Position numbers and translations under genes: made by a program. Shown here one piece after another: positions 18,621 to 25,990 of a stretch of DNA of 64,000 nucleotides (positions are counted from its first letter, which is position 1; each line of letters starts with the position of its first letter). The notes under the pieces are model-generated. The model saw only the letters and a list, made by a program, of their open reading frames with translations. It ran no database searches and was not told where the DNA came from. This stretch comes from Pseudonocardia sp. (GTDB lineage Bacteria; Actinomycetota; Actinomycetes; Mycobacteriales; Pseudonocardiaceae). The DNA is taken from the NCBI RefSeq assembly GCF_025465255.1, contig NZ_JAODNI010000206.1, positions 46,031-110,030 on the forward strand, read 5' to 3'.

Positions 18621-19336
18621 GCCGCACGCTGAAGGAGACCCTGGACTGGGCCGGCGACGGCGCGGCGCACCTGCGTGGGCTCATGACGCGCATGGGCGAC
18701 GAGGCGTTCCGCAAGCCGTCGGCGCTGCCCGGGTGGAGCCGTGCGCACGTCCTGACCCACGTCGCCCGCAACGCCGATGCGCTGATCAACCTCCTCACCT
18801 GGGCGAAGACCGGCAAGGAGACGCCGATGTACGCCTCCCGCGAGCAGCGGGACGCGGACATCGAGAGCGGTGCGCTGCGTGACGCCGCGGTCATCCGCGA
18901 GGACGTCGTGGCGACCTCGGACAGGCTCGCCGTCGCGGTGAAGGCCATGCCCAAGGACGCGTGGAGGGCCACCGTCCGCGACGGGCGGGGCAACCCGATG
19001 CCGGTCCAGGGCATCGGCTGGCTGCGGGCGCGGGAGATGTGGATCCACTCGGTGGACCTGGACGTCGGCGCGTCGTTCGAGGACTTCCCCGCGCCGATGC
19101 TGCGCGAGCTGCTCACCGACGTCACCCGGTCGCTGTCCGAGCGCCCCGAGACGCCCGCGGTGCGGCTGATCGCGACGGACCACGACCAGGTGTGGTTCAC
19201 CGGGGAGGCGCACGGCCTCGTGTCCGTGTCCGGCCCGACGGCGGACCTCGCGACGTGGGTCTCCGGCCGCGGTCGTTCGCGCGCGCTGAAGACGGACGAC
19301 GGCAGCAAGCCCCCGGTCATGCCCGCCTGGCTCTAG
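18617..19336 (+). CDS. Maleylpyruvate isomerase family protein (mycothiol-dependent, DinB-like)
   Basis: A 239-residue protein of the mycothiol-dependent maleylpyruvate isomerase family. Residues 36-55 show the family helix LPGWSRAHVLTHVARNADAL, whose His is a metal ligand in the DinB/MDMPI four-helix bundle. A second conserved helix has WLRAREMWIHSVDLDVG. The C-terminal domain (about 165-239) matches the MDMPI C-terminal fold. The GTG at 18617 gives a 4-base overlap with the upstream hydrolase; an in-frame ATG at 18572 would overlap by 49 bases and is less likely. In the gentisate route the isomerase converts maleylpyruvate to fumarylpyruvate, the substrate expected for the upstream gene. 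Confidence 0.82.
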   Translation: MSRTLKETLDWAGDGAAHLRGLMTRMGDEAFRKPSALPGWSRAHVLTHVARNADALINLLTWAKTGKETPMYASREQRDADIESGALRDAAVIREDVVATSDRLAVAVKAMPKDAWRATVRDGRGNPMPVQGIGWLRAREMWIHSVDLDVGASFEDFPAPMLRELLTDVTRSLSERPETPAVRLIATDHDQVWFTGEAHGLVSVSGPTADLATWVSGRGRSRALKTDDGSKPPVMPAWL

Positions 19337-19340
19337 GAGC

Positions 19341-19366
19341 CGGCCCGGACTCAGTGCTCCGGGCCG
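19341..19366. terminator. Hairpin between converging genes
   Basis: A perfect 9-bp inverted repeat (CGGCCCGGA at 19341-19349 with TCCGGGCCG at 19358-19366). The stop codon of the minus-strand gene lies in the loop (19351-19353). It probably terminates the plus-strand isomerase transcript. Confidence 0.6.
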
Positions 19367-20079
19367 CGGGTGAGCCGGTCCAGCCGGGACTGGACCTCGT
19401 CCAGCCTGGCCTGTAGCAGCGCGACCTCGGCGGCGAGCAGCGCGACCGTCCCCGGCTCGTCGTCCCGGGTCGTGGGGGCCGGTTCGGCCGCCGGGTCGGG
19501 GCGGACCGCGACCCCGGGAACGGGCATTCCGGGGATGGGGCCGTCGAGCCGCACGTCGATGCCCCCGGCCAACCGGGAGAAGTCCTCGGGGGTGATCACC
19601 GGGCGCAGCGCCGCGCAGCCCGGGCACACCGGGACGAGCCGGCGCCAGCCGACGCTGCCCACCCCGGAGTCCGCGAGCAGCTCCGCGGCCCGGCCGCACT
19701 CGCAGCGGCCGATCCGGACCGTGCGCACCCGCTGCCGGGCGTAGCGCAGCCCCCGTTCGTAGCGCCGGTAGCGTCCGGACACCGCGACCTCGAGCAGCAC
19801 CGCGCCCCGGTGGTCCGGCTCGCAGGCCAGGTCCCGGGCCGAGGACAGCTCGTGGAAGCAGTAGAACCCGCAGTCGCACCACCGGGACGGGCACGCGTGC
19901 CGGGACCCGTGCGCGCACACCGCGTCGTCCACCGTGCGGTAGACGTGCGCCCGGCCGAGCGTCACCCCGCTGTAGCCCGCCACCGTGCCGTCCGCGGACA
20001 GCATGGGATACGCGAGCTTGAATCCCGGGAGCGGCTCCTCGGAATGCTCGTGCGGCGTGCGGGCGAAGAGTCCGCCCAT
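19351..20079 (-). CDS. Cysteine-rich protein of unknown function
   Basis: A 242-residue protein I do not recognise. The N-terminal half has a dense Cys/His segment (VCAHGSRHACPSRWCDCGFYCFH, roughly residues 54-76). Further cysteine pairs follow: CEC in the middle and VCPGC near residue 152. This suggests one or two zinc ribbons or knuckles. The C-terminal 35 residues form a predicted coiled coil (VALLAAEVALLQARLDEVQSRLDRL). No signal peptide or membrane segment is visible. It sits 13 bp downstream of a 51-residue small gene on the same strand, and the two probably form one unit. A DNA- or RNA-binding or scaffold role is possible but not demonstrable. Confidence 0.75.
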   Translation of the reverse strand: MGGLFARTPHEHSEEPLPGFKLAYPMLSADGTVAGYSGVTLGRAHVYRTVDDAVCAHGSRHACPSRWCDCGFYCFHELSSARDLACEPDHRGAVLLEVAVSGRYRRYERGLRYARQRVRTVRIGRCECGRAAELLADSGVGSVGWRRLVPVCPGCAALRPVITPEDFSRLAGGIDVRLDGPIPGMPVPGVAVRPDPAAEPAPTTRDDEPGTVALLAAEVALLQARLDEVQSRLDRLTRGPEH

Positions 20080-20092
20080 CGCGCGGTCCGGG

Positions 20093-20248
20093 TCAGACCC
20101 GGGCGGGGCGAACGGGCTCGGGGGCCTCTTCGAGGACCGTCACCTCGACCGGGACGGTGACCTTCTCCTCGGGGACGCGCGGCTGGTCGGCCTGCTCGGC
20201 CTCCCGGTCGACGGCGAAACCCTCCGCCAGCTTCCTGCCCAACCTCAT
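20093..20248 (-). CDS. Small 51-residue protein of unknown function
   Basis: A short gene supported by a strong AAGGGAGG ribosome site seven bases before the ATG (CAT at 20246-20248) and by tight spacing to the downstream cysteine-rich gene. The product has a basic N-terminus (MRLGRKLAEGF), then an acidic, Val/Glu/Pro-rich tail (VPEEKVTVPVEVTVLEEAPE). It has no cysteine and no membrane segment. I recognise no family. Confidence 0.6.
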   Translation of the reverse strand: MRLGRKLAEGFAVDREAEQADQPRVPEEKVTVPVEVTVLEEAPEPVRPARV

Positions 20249-20345
20249 GACGCCTCCCTTGGTTCGGCGAACCGGTGTGTCAAGGCTGACCCGCGGAGCG
20301 GCAGTTGTCCAGAGGGCAGGGTGACGACTCTGTTTCCGAGGTCGA

Positions 20346-21422
20346 TCAGCAGCCCGTCGCGTGGGTGTAGCAGGGGAGGCCGGGTTCGGCCGGGAGCGCT
20401 GTCGTCGGCCGGCTGCCGGCCACGTCCAGGCGCTGCGTCCCGTCCGCCAGCTCGGCCCGGGTGATCCCGCGGGCGCTGATCCGCCCGCAGCCCTGCGCCC
20501 CGGCGCGCGCGACGTCCGCCGGTCCCGGATTCTGCAGCGCATCCACGACGAGGGCGAGCGCGACCGCGTCCGACGTGCCGAGGGCGACGTGGTCCACCGG
20601 GCGGCCGGGGCAGAGCTCCTGGACCGCGACGTTGACGACCGCGCCGCCGCCGGGCTCGCCGACCGGCAGCGCCGAGGCCGCCGGGGTGGGGGTGACGACG
20701 TCGTCCGTGGCCGAGGTGACGACCGTGTAGTCGATCCCGGGGAACGTCCGCAGTCCAGAGTTGAGCGCCGCGAGGAACTCCGAGCCCGCGCGCTGCTGCC
20801 ACTGCGCGGCGCTGCAGATGCCGGTGCAGCCGGCCGCCAGGGGGGCCGCGCCCTCGGTCGGCGGGCCGAGCGCGACGACGTCGGACACCAGCGGGCGCAG
20901 GTCCGGCCAGAACCGCAGCGCCCAGCGGATCACGACGCCGCCCTGGCTGTGCCCGACGACGGCGACCTTCCGCCCGGAACGCTCGGCGATCGCCCGCACG
21001 GCGTGCGCGACGTACTCGCCGCGCACCGCGATGTCGGCGTTGTTGTGGTCGGGGGCAACGGACACGCAGGTCGGAAGGTCCTCGGTGGCGAGCACGGGCT
21101 CGACGCCCCAGTCGAAGGCCTCGTCCGGGTCCGCGCCGGTGCCGGACAGCAGCAGGACCGGGTCGACGGACGCGCCGTCGACCGCCGGGGTGCAGGTCAG
21201 GCTCGCGTCGAGCAGTTCCTGCGGGACGGAGAACGCGGGACCCGCCCGGTCGACCGGCGCCCACCGGGCGGGCTGCGGCTCCGCGGTGGCCGCGGTGGCC
21301 GTGGGCGGGCGCGCCGGTGCAGCGGCGACGGTGGTGCCGGTCGTCGCGACGTAGAGGCCGAGCAGGAGCGCGAGCGCGACGACGACCGCCGAGACGAGCC
21401 GGACGACGGGCTGGGCGGACAT
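20346..21422 (-). CDS. Secreted alpha/beta-hydrolase, lipase-like
   Basis: A 358-residue exported hydrolase. The first 37 residues are a Sec signal peptide (basic start, then VVVALALLLGLYVATTGTTVAAAPA). The mature domain has the nucleophile elbow GHSQGG (about 156-161), an Asp-containing segment SATDDVVTP and a candidate His in VDHVALG. Cysteines are spaced as in secreted actinomycete triacylglycerol lipases (LTCTP, GCTGIC, GLPCYTHATGC). The start ATG (CAT at 21420-21422) is preceded by GGAG. It probably hydrolyses lipids or esters outside the cell. Confidence 0.85.
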   Translation of the reverse strand: MSAQPVVRLVSAVVVALALLLGLYVATTGTTVAAAPARPPTATAATAEPQPARWAPVDRAGPAFSVPQELLDASLTCTPAVDGASVDPVLLLSGTGADPDEAFDWGVEPVLATEDLPTCVSVAPDHNNADIAVRGEYVAHAVRAIAERSGRKVAVVGHSQGGVVIRWALRFWPDLRPLVSDVVALGPPTEGAAPLAAGCTGICSAAQWQQRAGSEFLAALNSGLRTFPGIDYTVVTSATDDVVTPTPAASALPVGEPGGGAVVNVAVQELCPGRPVDHVALGTSDAVALALVVDALQNPGPADVARAGAQGCGRISARGITRAELADGTQRLDVAGSRPTTALPAEPGLPCYTHATGC

Positions 21423-21515
21423 CGGGGGGCTCCGTGGGGTCGGAGTTGGGCGGCCGGGGCGGGCCCACGGTAGCGCGCGTGATCTCCGGCCCGTGCCGTT
21501 GCCCGGCCGCGCTCC

Positions 21516-21521
21516 TATCCT
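21516..21521 (+). promoter_or_regulatory. -10-like TATCCT, leaderless start of RNB gene
   Basis: TATCCT ends six bases before GTG 21528 (nine before the in-frame GTG 21531), favouring 21528 as the start. No Shine-Dalgarno sequence is visible. Confidence 0.5.
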
Positions 21522-21527
21522 TCGCCC

Positions 21528-22943
21528 GTGGTGACCCCGCGAACAGCCCGCCCCGACTTCGCCGCCGTCCGGGCCGAGTTCGACCTCCCCGCGGCCTTCC
21601 CACCCGACGTCCTCGCCGAGGCGGCGGCCGTCGAGCCGGTCACGGCGGGTCCGGACCGGGTCGACGCCACGGACGTCGAGCTGGTGACGATCGACCCGCC
21701 GGGCTCGAAGGACCTGGACCAGGCGGTCGGGATCGCGCGCACGGAGCGGGGTTTCGTCGTGCACTACGCGATCGCGGACCTGGGTGCGGTCGTCGAACCC
21801 GGGGGCGCGCTCGACGCCGAGGTCCGCCGCCGCGGGCAGACGCTCTACCTCCCGGACGGCTCGGTCCCGCTGCACCCGCCGGTGCTGTCCGAGGGGGCGG
21901 CGAGCCTGCTGCCGGACGGCGACCGCCCGGCCGTCCTCTGGCGGATCACCCTCGACGAGGCCGGCGAGGCCCGGGACGTGCAGGTCCGACGCGCGATGAT
22001 CCGCTCCCGCGTGCAGCTGGACTACGCGGGCGTCCAGGCCGACGTCGACGCCGGCTGCCCGCTGCCCGCCGCCTTGGCCGCCCTGCCGGAGCTGGGCCCG
22101 CTGCGGCGCGCGCTGGCCGTCCGCCGCGGCGCGGTCGAGCTGGAGCTGCCGGAGCAGGAGGTCGTCCGCAGCGGCGACGGGTGGACCGTCGAGGTGCGGC
22201 GGCGGAGCGCCGTAGAGGACTGGAACGCCGAGATCTCGCTGCTCACCGGCATGTGTGCGGCCAGGATGATGCTCGACGCGGGGGTGGGCCTGCTGCGGAC
22301 GTTGCCGGTGCCGGACCCCGCCGACGTCGCCGCGCTGCGCCGGACCGCGCTGGGGCTCGGGGTCGCGTGGCCGGAGGGTGCGGCTCCCGCGGAGGTCTTG
22401 GCAGGACTGCGTTCGACGGCGCTCGGGGACGGCTCGGCCCTCGCGCTCGCCCTCCGCCGCGCAGCCACGTCGCTGCTACGGGGTGCGGGGTACAGCTGGT
22501 TCGGGCCCGGTCAGGCTCCGCCGGAGGACTCCGGCCACGGCGGCATCGGGGCGCCGTACGCGCACGTCACGGCTCCGTTGCGGCGGCTCGGCGACCGGTT
22601 CGGCAGCGAGCTCTGCCTGGCGATCGCGGCAGGTGAGGACCCGGCGCCCTGGCTGCTCGACGCCCTCCCGACGTTGCCGGGTCTCCTCTCGGCCTCGGAG
22701 GCACGGGCGGGCCAGGTCGAGCGCGCCTGTATGGACCGCACCGAGGCCGGCCTGCTCGCGGACCGGGTTGGCGAGGAGGTCGAGGTGATCGTGCTGCGGG
22801 CAGAGCCGGGCGAGGTCTACCTGCCTGAGCCGCCGGTCATGGCCCGCTGCGACGGCACGCTGAAGGCGGGCGAGACGGTCGGGGTCCGGCTCGTCGAGGC
22901 CGACCCGCCGACCGGTCGCGTCCGGTTCAGCGCAGGTACGTGA
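21528..22943 (+). CDS. RNB-domain 3'-5' exoribonuclease (RNase II/R family)
   Basis: A 471-residue protein built around an RNB catalytic domain. The Asp cluster that binds magnesium is in DPPGSKDLDQA (about residue 57), followed by the family's VHYAIADLGAVVEPGGALD and RRRGQTLYLPDGSVPLHPPVLSE (split here). The domain continues with RSRVQLDYAGVQ and AHVTAPLRRLGDR. Cold-shock N-terminal domains are absent and only a short beta-rich tail replaces the S1 domain, so it is the compact actinobacterial form. It degrades single-stranded RNA processively. Its 3' end overlaps the convergent nitroreductase by 17 bases. Confidence 0.88.
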   Translation: MVTPRTARPDFAAVRAEFDLPAAFPPDVLAEAAAVEPVTAGPDRVDATDVELVTIDPPGSKDLDQAVGIARTERGFVVHYAIADLGAVVEPGGALDAEVRRRGQTLYLPDGSVPLHPPVLSEGAASLLPDGDRPAVLWRITLDEAGEARDVQVRRAMIRSRVQLDYAGVQADVDAGCPLPAALAALPELGPLRRALAVRRGAVELELPEQEVVRSGDGWTVEVRRRSAVEDWNAEISLLTGMCAARMMLDAGVGLLRTLPVPDPADVAALRRTALGLGVAWPEGAAPAEVLAGLRSTALGDGSALALALRRAATSLLRGAGYSWFGPGQAPPEDSGHGGIGAPYAHVTAPLRRLGDRFGSELCLAIAAGEDPAPWLLDALPTLPGLLSASEARAGQVERACMDRTEAGLLADRVGEEVEVIVLRAEPGEVYLPEPPVMARCDGTLKAGETVGVRLVEADPPTGRVRFSAGT

Positions 22944-23490
22944 CGGGGAGCGGGAGGTTCGGGCGAGGGGCGGGGGCCGAACCGGCCGGCGTGCCGAGGT
23001 AGACCCAGCCCGTGACGGTCTCCTCCGCGGTCAGGCCCAGGTGCGCGCGGACCTTCGGGGCGTCGCCGTACCAGCCCGTCCGCCAGATCGCGCCGAACCC
23101 GGCCAGGTCCGCGGCCAGGACGAGCCCGTACGCGACGGCCGCGGCGGACGCGTGCTGCTCCCACTGGGGGACCTTCGCGTGCGCCACCGGCGACGCCACG
23201 ACCACCACGACCAGCGGCGCCCGCAGCGGCTTGGTCCGGCTGTGCTCCAGCTGCTCCGGGGTGGCCTCCGGCGCCCGCTCGGCGTGGGCCGCGGCGAACG
23301 CCTCGCCGAGCGGGCCGCGCGCGGACTCGTCGACGACGACGAACCGCCAGGGCCGCAGCCGTCCGTGGTCGGGTGCGCCGGCGGCGACGGCGAGGAGCTC
23401 GGTGAGCTCGCCGGGTCCCGGGGCGGGCGCGACCAGCCGGGGACGCGAGCGGCGCTCACGCAGCGCATGCAGGAGATCGCGATCCGTCAC
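22927..23490 (-). CDS. Nitroreductase family protein
   Basis: A 187-residue FMN-dependent nitroreductase-fold enzyme. Visible patterns: the N-terminal LLHALRERRSRPRL, GAPDHGRLRPWRFVVV (FMN-binding region), PVAHAKVPQWEQHASAAAVAYGLVLAA and the C-terminal VTGWVYLGTPAG. I chose GTG at 23490 because AAAGGGG sits correctly upstream; an in-frame GTG at 23508 would add six residues. Its substrate is unknown (a nitro-aromatic, flavin or quinone reductase, or a RutE/HadB-type role). Confidence 0.85.
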   Translation of the reverse strand: MTDRDLLHALRERRSRPRLVAPAPGPGELTELLAVAAGAPDHGRLRPWRFVVVDESARGPLGEAFAAAHAERAPEATPEQLEHSRTKPLRAPLVVVVVASPVAHAKVPQWEQHASAAAVAYGLVLAADLAGFGAIWRTGWYGDAPKVRAHLGLTAEETVTGWVYLGTPAGSAPAPRPNLPLPVTYLR

Positions 23491-23646
23491 GGCGTCAACC
23501 CCTTTCACCCTGTTCCCTCGGACACGGCCCGTCGTGGTTCCGGTGAGGCTAGCCTTTTCTCCGGCGACGCCGCCGTCCCGCTCCGGTGGCGTCGGCGGCG
23601 AGGCCCAGTTTCCGAGTGATCCAGCACTTCACCGAGCGGAGGAGCC

Positions 23647-24762
23647 GTGGCGGGAGATCCCGACGGCGTGCGGTTCGGCATCGAGCACGAGCTCGCCTTC
23701 CTGCGGGGGGACGGGGCGTTCGCGGACTTCACGAACACCACGTTCACCGAGCTGCAGGACATCGTCGACGCGTTGCCCGAGGACCCGGCGGACTACCCGG
23801 ACCTGCGCGTCGGGGACCAGGGGATCAAGCTCAAGCGCTGGTACGTCGAGGGGTTCGAGCGGTTCGACGACGCCGGCCGGCTGCTCCGGTGCGACCCCAA
23901 GGGCATCGAGGTGCGGACCCGCATCCACTCCTCGATCGACGACGCGGTGGCCGCGCTCGAGCGGGACGTCGCCGCTCTGGAGGTCGAGGCGCTGGCCCGC
24001 GGGCTGGTGCCGTTCGCGATCGGCTTCAACCCCGTCCGGTCGGCCTACCCGATCGTCCCGGAGCTCAACGAGTGGGAACGCGTGCACCGGACCGGCTCGC
24101 CGGAGGAGCGCACGGCGCACCTGCACATGGTGACCCACGGGCCGGACCTGAACCTCTCCTTCCCGGACATGGACGCGGCCGGGCTGGTCGACGCCGCCGC
24201 GAAGCTCACCTTCTACAGCCCGTTCCTCGTGCCGCTGTCGTTCTCCTCGCCGTTCCGGGACGGGCGGCCGTGGGGCGGGCTGTCCGCGCGGACGGCGATC
24301 CGTACCGGAGCCCGGCCCGCCGCGATGGCGTTCCTCGCCGGCGCCGAGGGGCAGGTCGGGTCGGACCCGTCATTGACGCAGGTCGCGCGGCTGCCCGCGG
24401 AGATCGGCCGCATCGAGTTCAAGGCCTTCGACGCGTGCGCCGACCCCGCGCTCTACGGCGAGCTGCTCAGCCTGCTCACCGGCCTGCTCCTGGACGACAC
24501 GCTGCTCGGCCGCCGGATCACCCCGGACGCGGCCGTGCACCGGCAGGTCGCGATCGCCGGGCTCCGGGACCCGGAGGTGCACGCCCGCACCGGCGAGCTG
24601 ATCGACGCCGCCGAGCGGGCGCTCGCGGAGCGGCCGGAGGACCTGGACCGGCTCGTCGGGCTGCGGAAGCGGTGGGCGGCCCGGGAGTGCCCGGCCACGG
24701 CGATGCTCGCGCGGTACGAGTCCGGGGACCCGGGAGTGCGCCTGGGAGCCCACATCGCCTGA
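23647..24762 (+). CDS. Carboxylate-amine ligase of the glutamate-cysteine ligase GCS2 type
   Basis: A 371-residue ATP-dependent ligase. It opens with the GCS2 signature VRFGIEHELAF (acidic Mg-binding residues) and has KRWYVEGFERF, then HLHMVTHGPDLNLSFPDMD with conserved His/Asp, and a C-terminal helical part. Family members couple glutamate to cysteine or to other amines. In mycothiol-producing actinobacteria these homologues are often of unknown substrate, so glutathione synthesis should not be assumed. The GTG start follows GGAGGAG. Confidence 0.8.
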   Translation: MAGDPDGVRFGIEHELAFLRGDGAFADFTNTTFTELQDIVDALPEDPADYPDLRVGDQGIKLKRWYVEGFERFDDAGRLLRCDPKGIEVRTRIHSSIDDAVAALERDVAALEVEALARGLVPFAIGFNPVRSAYPIVPELNEWERVHRTGSPEERTAHLHMVTHGPDLNLSFPDMDAAGLVDAAAKLTFYSPFLVPLSFSSPFRDGRPWGGLSARTAIRTGARPAAMAFLAGAEGQVGSDPSLTQVARLPAEIGRIEFKAFDACADPALYGELLSLLTGLLLDDTLLGRRITPDAAVHRQVAIAGLRDPEVHARTGELIDAAERALAERPEDLDRLVGLRKRWAARECPATAMLARYESGDPGVRLGAHIA

Positions 24763-24799
24763 AGCCCGCGGAGCCCGCGCCCCGCACGGTCCGAGACCC

Positions 24800-24835
24800 C
24801 GACTCGCGGAGGTCTGGACCTGTGCCCGCGAGTCG
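24800..24835. terminator. Hairpin after GCS2-type gene
   Basis: A perfect 10-bp inverted repeat (CGACTCGCGG at 24800-24809 with CCGCGAGTCG at 24826-24835), with a 16-base loop. Its GCGAGTCG core recurs in the tandem repeat just downstream. Confidence 0.5.
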
Positions 24836-24843
24836 GCATCTCG

Positions 24844-24909
24844 AGCCGCGCGAGTCGCGCTGTGGGGCCGGGCGAGTCGCGCTGTGGAGCCGCGCGAGTC
24901 GGGGTCCGG
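24844..24909. repeat. Three tandem imperfect 22-bp repeats
   Basis: Units at 24844-24865, 24866-24887 and 24888-24909, each with core GCGAGTCG. Units 1 and 2 differ at two positions; unit 3 diverges after GCGAGTCG. Located between the converging GCS2-type and panB genes. Confidence 0.75.
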
Positions 24910-24916
24910 GTTCGGC

Positions 24917-25777
24917 TCAGGAGTACGAGTGGTCCGAGTCCGGGTACTCGCCGCCTCGCACCTCGGCGCCGAAGCGGCGGGCGGCGTCGAGGAGGATCCC
25001 GCCGACGTCCGCGTAGGGCTTCACGAACCTCGGCTTGCGGCCCCGGTTCATCCCGGCCATGTCCGACCAGACCAGAACCTGCGCGTCGCAGTCCGGGCCG
25101 GCGCCGATGCCGATCGTCGGGACGTGCAGCTCGGCGGTGACCCGCTTCGCGACGTCCGCCGGCACCATCTCCAGGACGACCGCGAACGCACCCGCCTCCT
25201 GCAGCGCGAGGGCGTCCTCGACGAGCCGGTCCCCGGCCTCGCCGCGGCCCTGGATCCGGAACCCGCCGAGCGCGTGCTCGCTCTGCGGGGTGAAGCCGAG
25301 GTGCGCCATGACCGGGATCCCGGAGCCGGTCAGGGCCTCGACCTGCGGGACGAACCGCGCCCCGCCCTCGAGCTTGACGGCGTGCGCGCCGCCCTCCTTC
25401 AGGAACCGGAACCCGGTCTCCAGGGCCTGGCCGGGGGAGATCTGGTAGCTGCCGAACGGCAGGTCCGCGACGACGAGGGCGCTCCGGGCGTTCCAGGCCA
25501 CGGCCCGGACCAGCGGCATCAGCTCGTCGACGGTCACCGGGAGGGTGTTGTCGTAGCCGAACACGTTGTTGCCGGCCGAGTCCCCGACGAGCAGGACCGG
25601 GATCCCGGCCTCGTCGAAGATCTCCGCGGAGTAGCGGTCGTAGGCGGTGAGCATCGGCCAGCGCTCGCCGCGCTGCTTCATCTCCAGCAGATGGTGGATC
25701 CGGACGCGCTTGGGCCGCGCGGCCGTCCGGTAGGGGGCTTCCTCCACGGGGGCAGCCTTGTCGTTCGCAGACGTCAT
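24917..25777 (-). CDS. panB: 3-methyl-2-oxobutanoate hydroxymethyltransferase
   Basis: First committed enzyme of pantothenate synthesis; it moves a hydroxymethyl group from methylene-tetrahydrofolate to 2-oxoisovalerate. The 286-residue TIM barrel shows MLTAYDRYSAEIFDEAG, LVGDSAGNNVFGY (metal-binding Asp), VKLEGGARF, VMAHLGFTPQS and IGIGAGPDCDAQVLV, all standard PanB segments. The N-terminal 25 residues are a low-complexity extension. It is divergent from the Hip1-like protease gene, the same neighbour order as in mycobacteria. Confidence 0.95.
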   Translation of the reverse strand: MTSANDKAAPVEEAPYRTAARPKRVRIHHLLEMKQRGERWPMLTAYDRYSAEIFDEAGIPVLLVGDSAGNNVFGYDNTLPVTVDELMPLVRAVAWNARSALVVADLPFGSYQISPGQALETGFRFLKEGGAHAVKLEGGARFVPQVEALTGSGIPVMAHLGFTPQSEHALGGFRIQGRGEAGDRLVEDALALQEAGAFAVVLEMVPADVAKRVTAELHVPTIGIGAGPDCDAQVLVWSDMAGMNRGRKPRFVKPYADVGGILLDAARRFGAEVRGGEYPDSDHSYS

Positions 25778-25990
25778 CGTCCGTCCTTCCCTGCCTCGAG
25801 GCCCGCTCGGCGGGTCCCCGGGTCGTTGCGGGTAGTGCCGGCTCCTCGCGGAGCAGGCGAAGGAAGCCTGACACCCGCGGCGGCGCGATCCCAGCGTCGG
25901 CGACGTACTTCACAGAGGCGGGTGACCCTGCGGCCGCACGATCCGGCGCGCCCGAGGTGCGCTCCGCGACCACGCTGGCATGCTGACGGG

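Noticed and set aside
23647..24762. Glutathione biosynthesis (gshA)
   Set aside because: The GCS2 family is broad and the window otherwise points to mycothiol; no gshB is present.
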